Of a DNA stretch of 64,000 nucleotides, positions 8,110-18,967 are shown piece after piece. Under the pieces are notes generated by a model, which did not search any database, was not told the DNA's origin, and saw only the letters and a list, made by a program, of their open reading frames with translations. The position numbers were made by a program, and so were the translations under genes. Source of the DNA: Erythrobacter oryzae (lineage in GTDB: Bacteria; Pseudomonadota; Alphaproteobacteria; Sphingomonadales; Sphingomonadaceae); the NCBI RefSeq assembly GCF_030271515.1, contig NZ_JASCXI010000003.1:310001-374000 (forward strand). Reading direction: 5' to 3'. Each line of letters begins with the position of its first letter. Position 1 is the stretch's first letter.

Positions 8110-9546
8110 TTAATCCCGCGGGCGGATCATGTCCGAAGGCACCACCCACTGCGCGAACTGCTCTTCGGTGAGCAGGCCGAGCGCCAGTGCCGACTCCTTC
8201 AGCGTGGTGCCTTCCGCGTGCGCCTTCTTGGCGATCTTGGCGGCATTGTCGTAGCCGATGTGGGGGTTCAATGCGGTCACCAGCATCAGGCTTTCGTTCA
8301 GAAGCTGGGTGATGCGGGTGGTGTTGGCCTCGATCCCGACCACGCAATTGTCGGTGAAGGCGTGGCTCGCATCGCCGATCAGCTTCATCGATTGCAGCAC
8401 GTTGTAGATGATCACCGGCTTGAACACGTTCAGTTCCAGATGCCCGTGCGATCCGGCCACCGTCACCGCGACGTGATTGCCCATCACCTGCGCGCAGACC
8501 ATCGTCATCGCCTCGCACTGGGTCGGGTTGACCTTGCCCGGCATGATCGAGGAGCCGGGCTCGTTGGCGGGGAGGCTCAGTTCGCCTAGGCCCGAGCGGG
8601 GGCCGGAGCCCAGCAGGCGGATGTCGTTGGCGATCTTCATCAGGCTGACCGCGAGGACGTTGAGCGCGCCCGAAATCTCGACCATCGCATCATGCGCGGC
8701 GAGCGCCTCGAACTTGTTGGGCGCGGTGACGAAGGGATGACCGGTCTCAGCGGCGACTTCGGCGGCGAAAGCGGTGTCGAAGCCGACCTTGGCGTTGATC
8801 CCGGTGCCAACGGCCGTCCCGCCCTGCGCCAGCTCGAGCACGCGGGGGAGCGCGGCCTCGACCCGCTTGATCCCGTAGCCGACCTGCGCGGCATACCCGG
8901 AGAATTCCTGCCCCAGCGTCATCGGGGTCGCATCCTGCAAGTGGGTGCGGCCGATCTTGACGATGTCGGCGAACTCGCTCGCCTTGGCATCGAGCGCGCC
9001 GTGGAGTTTCTTCAACGCCGGGATCAGGTGGTCCATCGCCTCGACCGCCGCGGCGATATGCATCGCGGTGGGGAAGGTGTCGTTCGACGACTGGCCCATG
9101 TTGCAGTGATCGTTGGGGTGGACGGGCGTCTTTCCGCCCTTCTTCCCCGTGAGAATCTCGTTCGCGCGGCTCGCGATCACCTCGTTGGCGTTCATGTTCG
9201 ACTGAGTTCCCGATCCGGTCTGCCACACCACCAGCGGGAACTGGTCGGCGAGCGTCCCGTCGATCACCTCGCGCGCGGCCTGGACGATCGCCTCGCCGAT
9301 CCCGGCATCGAGCACGCCCAGCTTCATGTTGGCCTTGGCCGCCGAAAGCTTCTGCACGCCCAGCGCGCGCACGAGGGCGGGGGGCATCTTCTCGCCGCCG
9401 ATCGGGAAGTTGACGATCGAGCGCTGCGTCTGCGCGCCCCAGTGCATGTTGGCCGGAACCGCCACTTCGCCCAGCGAATCGGTCTCGATCCGCACGTCAC
9501 CGCCGTTTGTCGCCCCATTGCCTGCCATGTCACTCATCGAAGCCAT
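8110..9546 (-). CDS. fumC: Class II fumarate hydratase
   Basis: Iron-independent fumarase of the TCA cycle, interconverting fumarate and malate in the cytoplasm as a homotetramer. The 478-residue length fits FumC. Diagnostic sites are GSGTQSNMN, the [14 protein letters not shown] segment, [11 protein letters not shown] and the fumarase signature [16 protein letters not shown]. The start at 9546 gives MASMSDMAG; 9537 and 9525 are nearby in-frame options. Single gene, divergent from the PIMT-like operon. Confidence 0.97.
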   Translation of the reverse strand: MASMSDMAGNGATNGGDVRIETDSLGEVAVPANMHWGAQTQRSIVNFPIGGEKMPPALVRALGVQKLSAAKANMKLGVLDAGIGEAIVQAAREVIDGTLADQFPLVVWQTGSGTQSNMNANEVIASRANEILTGKKGGKTPVHPNDHCNMGQSSNDTFPTAMHIAAAVEAMDHLIPALKKLHGALDAKASEFADIVKIGRTHLQDATPMTLGQEFSGYAAQVGYGIKRVEAALPRVLELAQGGTAVGTGINAKVGFDTAFAAEVAAETGHPFVTAPNKFEALAAHDAMVEISGALNVLAVSLMKIANDIRLLGSGPRSGLGELSLPANEPGSSIMPGKVNPTQCEAMTMVCAQVMGNHVAVTVAGSHGHLELNVFKPVIIYNVLQSMKLIGDASHAFTDNCVVGIEANTTRITQLLNESLMLVTALNPHIGYDNAAKIAKKAHAEGTTLKESALALGLLTEEQFAQWVVPSDMIRPRD

Positions 9547-9697
9547 CCCTCACTAAGTCGATTTGCGCCCCACTGGGTTACGCGCTCCCCTAAGCCCCAG
9601 CTTGGACGGGGTCAAAGGCGTAAAATCGTCAGGCTATCCGCACGCGGATCGCGGGCAAAAGCCTTGGAAGCGCGCGGCAGCACGTTTAAGGAGAGGG

Positions 9698-9725
9698 TTG
9701 ACCGGCTGTATTGCGACCCTAATAC
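9698..9725 (+). promoter_or_regulatory. Candidate sigma-70-type promoter of the PIMT-like/tolC operon
   Basis: TTGACC (9698-9703) and TAATAC (9720-9725) are separated by 16 bases, about 17 bases before the first gene's start codons. GTATT and AATAC around the -10 also form a short inverted repeat. Confidence 0.55.
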
Positions 9726-9741
9726 AGTCACCCGAGAAATG

Positions 9742-10344
9742 ATGAGCACCATGACGCAGACCCTTCCCGACACCCGAACCGCCCGCCGCGCGATGATCGA
9801 CAGCCAGCTGCGCACCAGCGGCGTGAACGAGGAATATGTGCTTGCCCGGATGCTCGCCGTCCCGCGCGAGGACTTCCTTCCGGCCGAGAAAGCCGCGCAG
9901 GCCTATATCGACCGCGCGGTTTCGCTGGGCGAAGGCGGCCACCTCGCGAGCCCGCTGTTCTACGGCAAGCTGCTGCTCGAAGCCGCGCCTGCGCCGGAGA
10001 CCCGTGTGCTGGTGGTGAGCGGCGGCACCGGCTACCTCGCCGCGCTGATCGCGCCGCTGGCGGGCAGCGTCACCGAAGTCACCGCCGCCGAAGCTGCCGC
10101 CTTGCAGGGCGCGGGCGAATATGACCTTGTCGTCGTCGACGGCGCGATCGAGCAGCTGCCCGAGGGGCTCGCCGCCGCGCTGGCCGAGAATGGCCGGATC
10201 GTCACCGGCCTCGTGCTGCGCCAGGTCACCCGCCTCGCCTCGGGCCGGAAGATCGCCGGCACCGTCAGCCTCCAGCCGCTCGAGGATCTCGGCATCCCCG
10301 TGCTCGCCGCCTTCGCCGCGCCCAAGCGCTGGACCTTCGCGTGA
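9742..10344 (+). CDS. Protein-L-isoaspartate methyltransferase-like protein (reduced SAM fold)
   Basis: Resembles protein-L-isoaspartate O-methyltransferases at the N-terminus (ARRAMIDSQLRTSGVNEEYVLARML, then VPREDFLP and the LGEGGHLASPL region). The SAM motif I is altered (VLVVSGGTGYLAALIA), and the stretch after it, which normally carries the acidic ribose-binding residue and motif post-I, is about 35 residues shorter than in standard PIMTs. At 200 residues the protein may be catalytically inactive or have another role. ATGs at 9739, 9742 and 9751 are all in frame; 9742 is chosen from its spacing to CCCGAG. Its stop overlaps the tolC start (GTGA), so it is translationally coupled to tolC. 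Confidence 0.75.
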   Translation: MSTMTQTLPDTRTARRAMIDSQLRTSGVNEEYVLARMLAVPREDFLPAEKAAQAYIDRAVSLGEGGHLASPLFYGKLLLEAAPAPETRVLVVSGGTGYLAALIAPLAGSVTEVTAAEAAALQGAGEYDLVVVDGAIEQLPEGLAAALAENGRIVTGLVLRQVTRLASGRKIAGTVSLQPLEDLGIPVLAAFAAPKRWTFA

Positions 10345-11816
10345 CGGCTCGCCCCGCCTCGCTCAAGCTGGCCGCAACGGCGAGCCTGCTGGCGCTCACC
10401 GCGCTGGCCGCGCCCGCCCATGCCGACGACCTGCGCGAGGCGCTGGCCGCCGCCTACAACACCAACCCCTCGCTCGAGAACGCGCGGGCCACCAAGCGCG
10501 CCAATGACGAGAACGTGCCGATCGCGCGCGCGCAGGGCCTGCCCACGCTCGATGTCACCGCGACCCATATCGAGTTCCTGCGCCAGTCGGCCAACTCCTT
10601 CACCGCGCCCGAGCGCAACCTCGGGGTGACCGCGGCGCTGGTCATGCCGATCTATTCGGGCGGCGCGGTGCGCAACAACATCGCCGCCGCCAAGGAGCGG
10701 GTCGAGGCGAACGAGGCTGACCTGCGCAATGTCGAGAGCTCGCTCTTCGCGCAGGTCGTCGCCGCCTATATGGACGTGCTGCGGACCGAGGCGCTGGTCG
10801 CTCTGGCGACCAATCAGGTGCAGGTGCTGCGGACCAATCTCGAGGCGACCAGCGACCGCTTCCAGATCGGCGATCTGACCATCACCGACGTCGCCCAGTC
10901 GCGCTCGCGCCTCGCGCTGGCGGAAGGCGATCTGCAAACCGCCGAGGCCAACCTCATCAACGCGCGCGAGACCTATATCCGGCTCGTCGGGCAAGCCCCG
11001 GGCGAGCTCGAAGCGCCGCCGCCGCTGCCGGGCCTGCCCGATACGGTGGGTCAGGCGATCGTCACCGCGCTCGAGAACAACCCCGCGCTCGATGCCGCGC
11101 GCCAGCGGGCCGAGGCGGCAGGTTTCGACACCAAGGCCGCCGGAGCCGGACGCCTGCCGACCGTCTCGCTGTTCAGCAACGGCCAGTACAGCGATTTCTA
11201 CGGCACTCTCGGCGGCCCGGTCGCGGCGCAGTTCGCGCAGAGCGAGAAGACAGCCAACGCCGGGGTGCGGATCACCATCCCGATCTTCCAGGGCGGCCTT
11301 CCCGCCGCCCGCCAGCGGCAGGCCGGCGCGCGCGAGAGCGCGGCGCTGGAGGACGTGATCCTCAACGAACGCCAGATCATCGCCGATACCCGCGCGACCT
11401 ATGCCGCGTGGCAGGCCGCCAATGGCGTGATCAAGAGCGCACAGGCCGCGGTCGAAGCGGCCGAACTCAGCCTTGAAGGCCTTCGCGCGGAAAACTCGAT
11501 CGGCAACCGCCAGATTCTCGACGTGCTCAACGGCGAGCAGGAGCTGGTGCAGGCCCGCGCCCAGCTGGTGACCGCGCGGCGCAACGCCTATGTCGCCGGG
11601 TTCAACCTGCTGGTGCTGATGGGCAAGGCCGAGGCGCGCGATCTCAACCTCGATGTCGGCGGGCCGCTCTATGACCCGACGATCAATTCCGAGCGGGTCA
11701 GCAGCAAGATGAACGACTGGGACCGCGATCCCGAACCTGCTGCGAAATCGACCAGAACCGTTGACATCCCCCCCGCCACGGCGACAATCGGCCCGCAATT
11801 GCTGCCCGGCGAATGA
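10341..11816 (+). CDS. tolC: TolC-family outer membrane efflux/secretion channel
   Basis: Outer-membrane trimeric channel for type I secretion and RND efflux, 491 residues from a GTG start. The signal peptide ends at AAPAHA near residue 30. Two OEP repeats follow (about 40-230 and 240-440), with TolC-typical segments such as LREALAAAYNTNPSLENAR and GEQELVQARAQLVTARRN. The C-terminal tail (about 450-491) is a low-complexity periplasmic extension. It overlaps the upstream PIMT-like gene by four bases and precedes a PopZ-family gene; no periplasmic adaptor or inner-membrane pump is in the window. Confidence 0.93.
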   Translation: MTARPASLKLAATASLLALTALAAPAHADDLREALAAAYNTNPSLENARATKRANDENVPIARAQGLPTLDVTATHIEFLRQSANSFTAPERNLGVTAALVMPIYSGGAVRNNIAAAKERVEANEADLRNVESSLFAQVVAAYMDVLRTEALVALATNQVQVLRTNLEATSDRFQIGDLTITDVAQSRSRLALAEGDLQTAEANLINARETYIRLVGQAPGELEAPPPLPGLPDTVGQAIVTALENNPALDAARQRAEAAGFDTKAAGAGRLPTVSLFSNGQYSDFYGTLGGPVAAQFAQSEKTANAGVRITIPIFQGGLPAARQRQAGARESAALEDVILNERQIIADTRATYAAWQAANGVIKSAQAAVEAAELSLEGLRAENSIGNRQILDVLNGEQELVQARAQLVTARRNAYVAGFNLLVLMGKAEARDLNLDVGGPLYDPTINSERVSSKMNDWDRDPEPAAKSTRTVDIPPATATIGPQLLPGE

Positions 11817-11859
11817 TCGCCGTCCCGATTCGGGACTTTGCGGCAGGTTTACGGGGCGA

Positions 11860-12387
11860 ATGATGGGCCAGGATAACGGGCAGGGTGGCGAGGCTTCGGT
11901 CGAGGAGATCCTCGAATCGATCAAGAAGGTGATCGCCCGCGACAACCGCGTCGGCGCGATGGAAGCGCGGCGGCGGCGGATGCTCGTTGCGGAGGACGAT
12001 GCCGTCCAGCCCGCCCCGCTCGCCCGCACCCACAAGGTGCGCGATGCCGAGGAAGTGCTCGACCTGTCGGAAATGGAGCTTCCTGCCGAGGCGCCCGCCC
12101 AGACCCCGGCCCAGACCCCGGCAATGCCGCTCACCCAGACCGAGGAAGCCCCGCTGATCGCCGATCAGGTGCGCGATGCGATGCAGGAGAACCTCGCCGC
12201 GCTCGCCATGCTGGCCGAGCCGCCCGCCCGCCCGCAGATCGTGCGCTCGGGCGAGACCTCGCTCGAAGGCCTGACCCGCGAGTTGTTGCGCCCGATGCTG
12301 GCGGAGTGGCTCGAGGCGAACCTCCCCGCGATGGTCGAAAGCCTCGTGCAGGCGGAAATCGCCCGGATCGTCGGCAAGCGCCGCTGA
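11860..12387 (+). CDS. popZ: PopZ-family (DUF2497) polar organizing protein
   Basis: A 175-residue acidic protein with PopZ architecture: a short N-terminal helix (EASVEEILESIKKVIARD, near 11-28), a proline/glutamate/alanine-rich disordered middle (about 60-115) and a C-terminal oligomerisation helix region (LTRELLRPMLAEWLEANLP ... IARIVGKR). In Caulobacter PopZ forms a polar matrix that captures ParB-parS. The parAB-parS system lies 20 kb away in this window, consistent with such a role. Tandem ATGs at 11860 and 11863 are both possible. It follows tolC by 43 bases and is probably in the same transcript. The middle has two PAQT repeats. Confidence 0.85.
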   Translation: MMGQDNGQGGEASVEEILESIKKVIARDNRVGAMEARRRRMLVAEDDAVQPAPLARTHKVRDAEEVLDLSEMELPAEAPAQTPAQTPAMPLTQTEEAPLIADQVRDAMQENLAALAMLAEPPARPQIVRSGETSLEGLTRELLRPMLAEWLEANLPAMVESLVQAEIARIVGKRR

Positions 12388-12439
12388 GCATAACCCTTGG
12401 GCTAGCGCCGGGGGCGCAGGAGGTCTAACGCCTCCGGCC

Positions 12440-14628
<2,189 letters not shown>

Positions 14629-14632
<4 letters not shown>

Positions 14633-15057
14633 GCCGCAAGGAACTCGAATCCGCGCGCCATTCGCTCGCCAAGCATTTCGGCGATCCCGAACAGGGGACC
14701 GCGATCCGGCGCCACATCATGCTCTGCGCGCTGTCCGAGAAGCAGAAATGCTGCTCGCGCGAGGCCGGCGAGGAGGCGTGGGGCTTCCTCAAGTCGCGGC
14801 TGAAGGAGCTGGGGCTGGTCGGCCCGCAGCGCACCGGCGAGAGCAAACGCGGCGCAGGCGGCGGGGTGCAGCGCACCAAGGCCGATTGCCTCCAGATCTG
14901 CGCGGCCGGGCCCGTCGCGGTCGTGTGGCCGGACGGGGTGTGGTACCACTCGTGCAGCCCCAAGGTGCTCGAGCGGATCATTCAGGAACACCTGATCGGC
15001 GGCGTTCCGGTGGAGGATTACCGGCTCAATCCCCCCTCCCCTTCAGGGGAGGGGTAG
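14629..15057 (+). CDS. (2Fe-2S) ferredoxin domain protein
   Basis: A 142-residue thioredoxin-like 2Fe-2S protein. Cysteines occur at KQKCCSREAGEEAW (about 38-39) and at CLQICAAGPVAVVWPDGVWYHSC (about 86-109), matching the family's 2Fe-2S pattern. The GTG start overlaps the peptidase stop (GTGA). The last residues (PPSPSGEG) are encoded by a REP-like palindrome, so the C-terminus was extended or replaced by repeat sequence. The electron partner is unknown. Confidence 0.85.
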
Positions 15058-15088
15058 GGGGTGGGGGCGCGAGCCGGAGGCTCGCGCC
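15033..15088. repeat. REP-like double hairpin
   Basis: Two adjacent palindromes: CCCCTCCCC (15033-15041) with GGGGAGGGG (15046-15054), then a TAGGGGGTGGGG linker, then GGCGCGAGCC (15066-15075) with GGCTCGCGCC (15079-15088). The first hairpin plus its GGGGGTGGG tail resembles the element at 59709-59739 on the other strand. It covers the 3' end and stop codon of the ferredoxin-domain gene and may act as a terminator. Confidence 0.75.
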
Positions 15089-15101
15089 TGCTTCAGCACC
15101 C

Positions 15102-15413
15102 TCAGTCCTCCCGCGGGCTCCACAGCTCGTCGCGTTCCGGCATCTGGTTGTCGACCGATTCGTCGTGGCCGGTGCCGTTGGAGAGGAACACCAGCCCCAT
15201 CAGCCCCCCGCCGAGCAGCATGGTAAGGCTGATCCCCAGCGCCACCGCTATATAAAAATGCACTGAAATCATGCCATTATAGGCAAACAGCAAGCCCATC
15301 GCGGTCGCCACCACCAGCACCGTCGCGGCGAGCAGCCATTTCATGATCTGGCGGTAGCGCGCCCAGGCGTGGGCGGCGTTCACGGGATCGTCGAGCGGGG
15401 ACTTGCGGGTCAT
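15102..15413 (-). CDS. Two-helix membrane protein, unknown function
   Basis: A 103-residue protein with two transmembrane helices (about 26-44 and 52-75) and a charged C-terminal tail (NQMPERDELWSPRED). It resembles short uncharacterised inner-membrane proteins of sphingomonads; no function is known to me. An in-frame ATG at 15425 would add four residues. The gene is divergent from the CBS-domain gene and convergent with the ferredoxin-domain gene. Confidence 0.7.
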   Translation of the reverse strand: MTRKSPLDDPVNAAHAWARYRQIMKWLLAATVLVVATAMGLLFAYNGMISVHFYIAVALGISLTMLLGGGLMGLVFLSNGTGHDESVDNQMPERDELWSPRED

Positions 15414-15551
15414 GGCTCCCGACATGGCCCGCCCCCTGCCGCAATGCAACGCGCGAAAGCTGCAAGGCCCCGCGCACGCGGTGCAACGGCGGATTCGCTT
15501 TTTCGTCAGGCTCATGGCACTTTCCCTCTCCGGTAGAGAGGGAGACTCGCC

Positions 15552-15983
15552 ATGACCATTGCCCGCATCATCGCTCAACGCACCTCAGGCGACATCATCG
15601 CCTGCGATTGCACCACCCCGGTCTCGGAAGTGGTGCAGACCCTCGCCGCCAAGCGCATCGGCGCGCTGCCGGTGCTGCGCGAGGGGCGCGTCGTCGGCAT
15701 CGTCTCGGAGCGCGACGTGATCTACCGCCTCGCCGACCGGGGGAAGGAGTGCCTCGATGTCGCGGTCGAGGAGATCATGACCTCGCCCGCCGTCACGGTC
15801 GAACCCGGCACCACCATCGACGAGGCCTTGGGCATGATGACCCGCCGCCGCTTCCGCCACTTCCCGGTGGTCGAAAATGGCGAGCTGGTCGCCTTCATCT
15901 CGATCGGCGACCTCGTGAAGCACAAGATGGACCAGGTGCAGGGCGAGGCCGAGGCGCTGCGCAACTACATCACCGCGGCGTGA
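15552..15983 (+). CDS. Tandem CBS-domain protein
   Basis: A 143-residue cytoplasmic protein made of two CBS motifs (about 8-65 and 77-135) that pair into one Bateman module. Typical features are VVGIVSERDVIYRLA, the EEIMTSPAVTVEPGTTIDEAL linker and ENGELVAFISIGDLVKHKM. Such stand-alone modules bind adenosine nucleotides or NAD and act as energy sensors; the partner is not known. Confidence 0.9.
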   Translation: MTIARIIAQRTSGDIIACDCTTPVSEVVQTLAAKRIGALPVLREGRVVGIVSERDVIYRLADRGKECLDVAVEEIMTSPAVTVEPGTTIDEALGMMTRRRFRHFPVVENGELVAFISIGDLVKHKMDQVQGEAEALRNYITAA

Positions 15984-16023
15984 CCGCTTGAGAAGCAGGG
16001 TCAGGCCCACTAGATTGTAAGCC

Positions 16024-16356
16024 ATGAGCGCCGCGCCCCTGATCCTCACCCCCTCCGCCGCCAAGCGGGTGGCCTTTATCGCCAGCAAGCAGGCGCGCCC
16101 GGCGATCCTGCGCCTCGCGGTCGAGGGCGGGGGGTGCTCGGGCTTCCAGTACAAGTTCGAACTGGCCGACGGCCCCGATGCCGAGGATTCTGTCTCCGAG
16201 ACCGATGGCGTGAAGCTGGTGGTCGATCCCGTCAGCCTCGATCTGATCGCGGGGAGCACGGTCGATTTCGTCGAATCATTGGGCGGCGCGGCCTTCAAGG
16301 TCGAGAACCCGCAAGCCGCCGCCGGCTGCGGCTGCGGGGCGAGCTTCGGGATTTAG
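16024..16356 (+). CDS. erpA: Iron-sulfur cluster insertion protein (ErpA/IscA family)
   Basis: A-type carrier of 110 residues that delivers Fe-S clusters to apo-proteins. The three cluster-binding cysteines are seen in GGGCSGFQYKF (near 38) and in the C-terminal AAGCGCGASF (near 102-104). The mid-section NPQAAAGCGC is ErpA-like, but ErpA and IscA are hard to separate by eye. It is followed after 38 bases by xth on the same strand. Confidence 0.9.
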   Translation: MSAAPLILTPSAAKRVAFIASKQARPAILRLAVEGGGCSGFQYKFELADGPDAEDSVSETDGVKLVVDPVSLDLIAGSTVDFVESLGGAAFKVENPQAAAGCGCGASFGI

Positions 16357-16394
16357 GTTAGACCCGGCGCGTCGTTTGCGGCACAAGCGCGCGC

Positions 16395-17189
16395 ATGAAA
16401 ATCGCCACCTTCAACATCAACGGCATCAAGGCGCGGGGCCCGCGCCTCATCGAATGGCTCGAGGAAACCCGCCCCGCGGTCGCCTGCCTGCAGGAGATCA
16501 AGACGCAGGACGAGGGCTTCCCCGCCGCGGACTTCGAAGCGATCGGCTACTCGGCGATCTGGCACGGGCAGAAGAGCTTCAACGGCGTCGCGATACTCGC
16601 AGACGCGCGGGCGGGCTATCACCTCACCGAAGTCCAGCGCGGCCTCGGCATCCCCGGGCCCAACGAGGGTGACGAGGAGCAGGCACGTTACCTTGAGGCG
16701 GACGTCAACGGCGTGCGGATCGCCTGCCTCTACCTCCCCAACGGCAACCCCCATCCGGGGCCGAAGTTCACCTACAAGCTCGCATGGATGGCGCGGCTGC
16801 GGGAGCGGATGGCGCAGATCTGGGCCGAGGAAGTGCCCGCGGTGGTGCTCGGCGATTTCAACGTCATCCCGCATGATGACGACGTGTGGTCGGTGAAGGC
16901 GATGCAGGACGACGCGCTGATGCAGCCCGAAAGCCGCGCGGCCTATGCGCGCCTCCTCGCCGATGGCTGGACCGACGCTATCCGCACCCACAACCCGCGC
17001 GGGGGCGTGTGGACCTATTGGGACTATCAGGCGGGCGCCTGGCAGCGCGATCACGGGTTCCGGATCGACCACATCCTGCTCTCGCCGGAATGTGCGGATC
17101 GGATGGAAGCCTGCGGCGTCGACAAGGCCTATCGCGGCCGCGAGAAGGCCAGCGACCACACGCCTGTTTGGGTCAGGCTGGGCGCCTAG
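16395..17189 (+). CDS. xth: Exodeoxyribonuclease III
   Basis: AP endonuclease and 3'-5' exonuclease of base excision repair, 264 residues. Active-site motifs of the EEP fold are all present: FNINGIKAR (7-15), CLQEIKTQDEGFP with the metal-binding Glu, LYLPNGNP, LGDFNVIP, and the C-terminal SDHTPVWV with the catalytic His. Likely co-transcribed with the upstream erpA-like gene. A palindromic repeat lies just after the stop. Confidence 0.95.
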   Translation: MKIATFNINGIKARGPRLIEWLEETRPAVACLQEIKTQDEGFPAADFEAIGYSAIWHGQKSFNGVAILADARAGYHLTEVQRGLGIPGPNEGDEEQARYLEADVNGVRIACLYLPNGNPHPGPKFTYKLAWMARLRERMAQIWAEEVPAVVLGDFNVIPHDDDVWSVKAMQDDALMQPESRAAYARLLADGWTDAIRTHNPRGGVWTYWDYQAGAWQRDHGFRIDHILLSPECADRMEACGVDKAYRGREKASDHTPVWVRLGA

Positions 17190-17205
17190 ACGCCAAGTCA
17201 GCTGG

Positions 17206-17225
17206 ATCCCCGCCTGCGCGGGGAT
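17206..17225. repeat. Short palindromic repeat (SWIPACAGMT type)
   Basis: ATCCCCGC (17206-17213) and GCGGGGAT (17218-17225) flank a CTGC loop, with GATGACG after it. This is the common proteobacterial dispersed palindrome that reads as SWIPACAGMT or VIPAQAGIQ when translated. It may help terminate xth. Confidence 0.8.
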
Positions 17226-17275
17226 GACGAGCTTGGGAAGAAGGGACGCGAAGGCGAAGCCGAGCGCCCCCTCCA

Positions 17276-17926
17276 TCACCTATAAAATATATGCGTGTCG
17301 ATCTGCGCCAGCCGCGTCTTGTTGCGCGTCCAGCCGGGCTTCACGTAGCGGGCGTGGAAGAACACCGCGCCCTCGGCCTCGCTCTCCCACAGGCCCTTGT
17401 CGGCGATGTGGGCAACCGCGACCGCGCGTTCCCATGCGGCCGAGCCCTCGCGCACCGCCGGCATCCGGCGTCCGCGCATGAAGGAGAACTGGCCGGGCTG
17501 GGCGACGACGCCGCAATAGGAGCGCGGGAAGCGGCCGTCCTCGGTGCGGTTGATGATCACCTGCGCAACCGCGAGCTGGCCTGCGAGCTCCTCTCCGCGC
17601 GCCTCGAAATAGACCGCGCCGGCAAGGCAGCGCATCTCTTCGGACATCGGGGCAGAGGTGTCGATCATGCCGACCAGCTCGTGGAGCGATCCGGCTTCGG
17701 TTTCGACGGGGGTCGCAGCGGCGGGCGCGGGAAGCTGCTGCACCACCGGCTCGGCGACAAATTCGATCTGTTCGGGGACCAGCTCGGGCGCTGCAACCGG
17801 GGCGGGAGCGGTGAGCTGTTCATGCGCGGCCTGGGCCAGCGCTGCGGCATCGTGGCCGCTGGGGAACATCGTGGTTGCGAATGCGAGGCCCGCAATCGCA
17901 GCAATCGTGGCAGTCTTGCGACTCAT
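17276..17926 (-). CDS. SleB-like cell wall hydrolase, exported
   Basis: A 216-residue protein of the Hydrolase_2/SleB family, probably a lytic transglycosylase or amidase-like enzyme acting on periplasmic peptidoglycan. The N-terminus has a signal-peptide-like segment (about 5-22). A proline/alanine-rich linker (about 40-75) follows, then the catalytic domain (about 95-216) with CLAGAVYFEARGE, AVAQVIINR, and the C-terminal GAVFFHARYVKPGW. The Glu of YFEARGE is the expected catalytic residue. Confidence 0.88.
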   Translation of the reverse strand: MSRKTATIAAIAGLAFATTMFPSGHDAAALAQAAHEQLTAPAPVAAPELVPEQIEFVAEPVVQQLPAPAAATPVETEAGSLHELVGMIDTSAPMSEEMRCLAGAVYFEARGEELAGQLAVAQVIINRTEDGRFPRSYCGVVAQPGQFSFMRGRRMPAVREGSAAWERAVAVAHIADKGLWESEAEGAVFFHARYVKPGWTRNKTRLAQIDTHIFYR

Positions 17927-18107
17927 GTAATCGACTAATTCGGCGGTGAGCGCGCCGAGGCGCAGGCGGGAACCTTGATCCGGACCGTTACCGATGCGGG
18001 GGTTCGAAGAAGCCTGCCGGCCGCTCCCCGTCTGCGTGCTGGCGGTGCGGCCGAATTGCCGCGGCGTGCCAGCCTGCGCTCAGGAAGTGGCGGGCCTCTG
18101 GCGACGG

Positions 18108-18123
18108 TTGACGCTTACGTCAA
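18108..18123. repeat. Short inverted repeat TTGACG-CTTA-CGTCAA
   Basis: A perfect 6+4+6 palindrome overlapping the stop codon of the DUF1491 gene and facing the SleB-like gene promoter region. It could be an operator or a small terminator stem; there is no T run. The rest of the 193-bp gap (17927-18119) holds no convincing gene. Confidence 0.3.
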
Positions 18124-18461
18124 ACCAAATCGGCCAATTGCGCGACGAACCGTTCCCGATCCGCGATATCCACCTCGATTAACCACATATCGCTGTCCTG
18201 CACGCGGCGGCGGGCCAGATATTCGGAAAATTCCTGAGGATTCTCAGGGTTTTCCCGCTTCGCAGCAATAAACTTTCGCGATCCGTCGAGCTGCGGCATT
18301 CTTTCGTACACCACGCCGTCTTTACCGCGACACAGGGTTACAACGAGGATTGTGCCCGCGTCATGCTCCCCCTTGGCGAGCACGGTGGCGAATCCCCCCT
18401 CGGTCTGGGCAAGGCGCATGATCGCCCCGGCTTCGAGATGCGCGGGGAGCCTGCCTTCCAT
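18120..18461 (-). CDS. DUF1491 family protein
   Basis: A 113-residue cytoplasmic protein of the alphaproteobacterial DUF1491 family. Features are RLPAHLEAGAIMRLAQTEGGFATVLAKG, the GTILVVTL strand and the C-terminal SDMWLIEVDIADRERFV. Function unknown. It lies two bases downstream of the thioesterase gene, and this gene order with ptsN upstream suggests a co-transcribed cluster. Confidence 0.85.
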   Translation of the reverse strand: MEGRLPAHLEAGAIMRLAQTEGGFATVLAKGEHDAGTILVVTLCRGKDGVVYERMPQLDGSRKFIAAKRENPENPQEFSEYLARRRVQDSDMWLIEVDIADRERFVAQLADLV

Positions 18462-18463
18462 CG

Positions 18464-18952
18464 CTAGAGCCCCGAGGGGCCGCCCGCGGCATAGCCCGGC
18501 AGGCTTGAGAGCGGGATGCGGCTCTTCATGAAGGTGCCGGTGCCGCGCCCGATCTCGTCGCCCTCTTCGTCGACCAGCCGCGCTTCGGCGACGAACACGC
18601 GGCGGCGGCCGCTGACCCAGTGGCCCTCGGCGGTGACCTGCCCGGCGCGCACGGGCTTGGAGAAGAACAGGTTGAAGCTGGTGGTCAGCAGGAAGCGGTC
18701 GGTCACCAGCGAATTGCAGGCGTAGAAGGCCGCATCGTCGAGCATCTTGAAATAGATCGTCCCGTGCGCCGCCCCGGCCGCGTGGTAATCTTCCGGGGTG
18801 ACGGTGAAGGTCAGGCGCGAGCGGCCCTCGCCCGGGATGTGCAGCGTGCTCGCGAACTTGGCGTTGACCGGGGCCGAGGCATAGAGCCGCTCCAGCGCGC
18901 GGAAGTGCTGGTCGGCACCGCTCGCGGGCAGGGGTTCGTCACTGGCCGGCAT
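18464..18952 (-). CDS. PaaI-like hotdog-fold thioesterase
   Basis: A 162-residue single-hotdog-domain protein. The HGTIYFKMLDDAAFYACNS segment (near 84-102) has the hotdog helix arrangement of PaaI/YbgC-type acyl-CoA thioesterases. Substrate unknown. It lies between ptsN (16-base gap) and a DUF1491 gene in a leftward cluster. Confidence 0.82.
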   Translation of the reverse strand: MPASDEPLPASGADQHFRALERLYASAPVNAKFASTLHIPGEGRSRLTFTVTPEDYHAAGAAHGTIYFKMLDDAAFYACNSLVTDRFLLTTSFNLFFSKPVRAGQVTAEGHWVSGRRRVFVAEARLVDEEGDEIGRGTGTFMKSRIPLSSLPGYAAGGPSGL

Positions 18953-18967
18953 CGGGCAAGGGTCGGA

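Noticed and set aside
9688..9704. TTTAAGGAGAGGGTTGAC considered as a CtrA site
   Set aside because: The spacer is eight bases rather than seven and the TTGAC is better explained as the -35 of a promoter.
17994..18182. 62-codon plus-strand frame in the gap between sleB-like and DUF1491 genes
   Set aside because: It overlaps the end of the DUF1491 gene on the other strand, has no ribosome site and no recognisable protein pattern.
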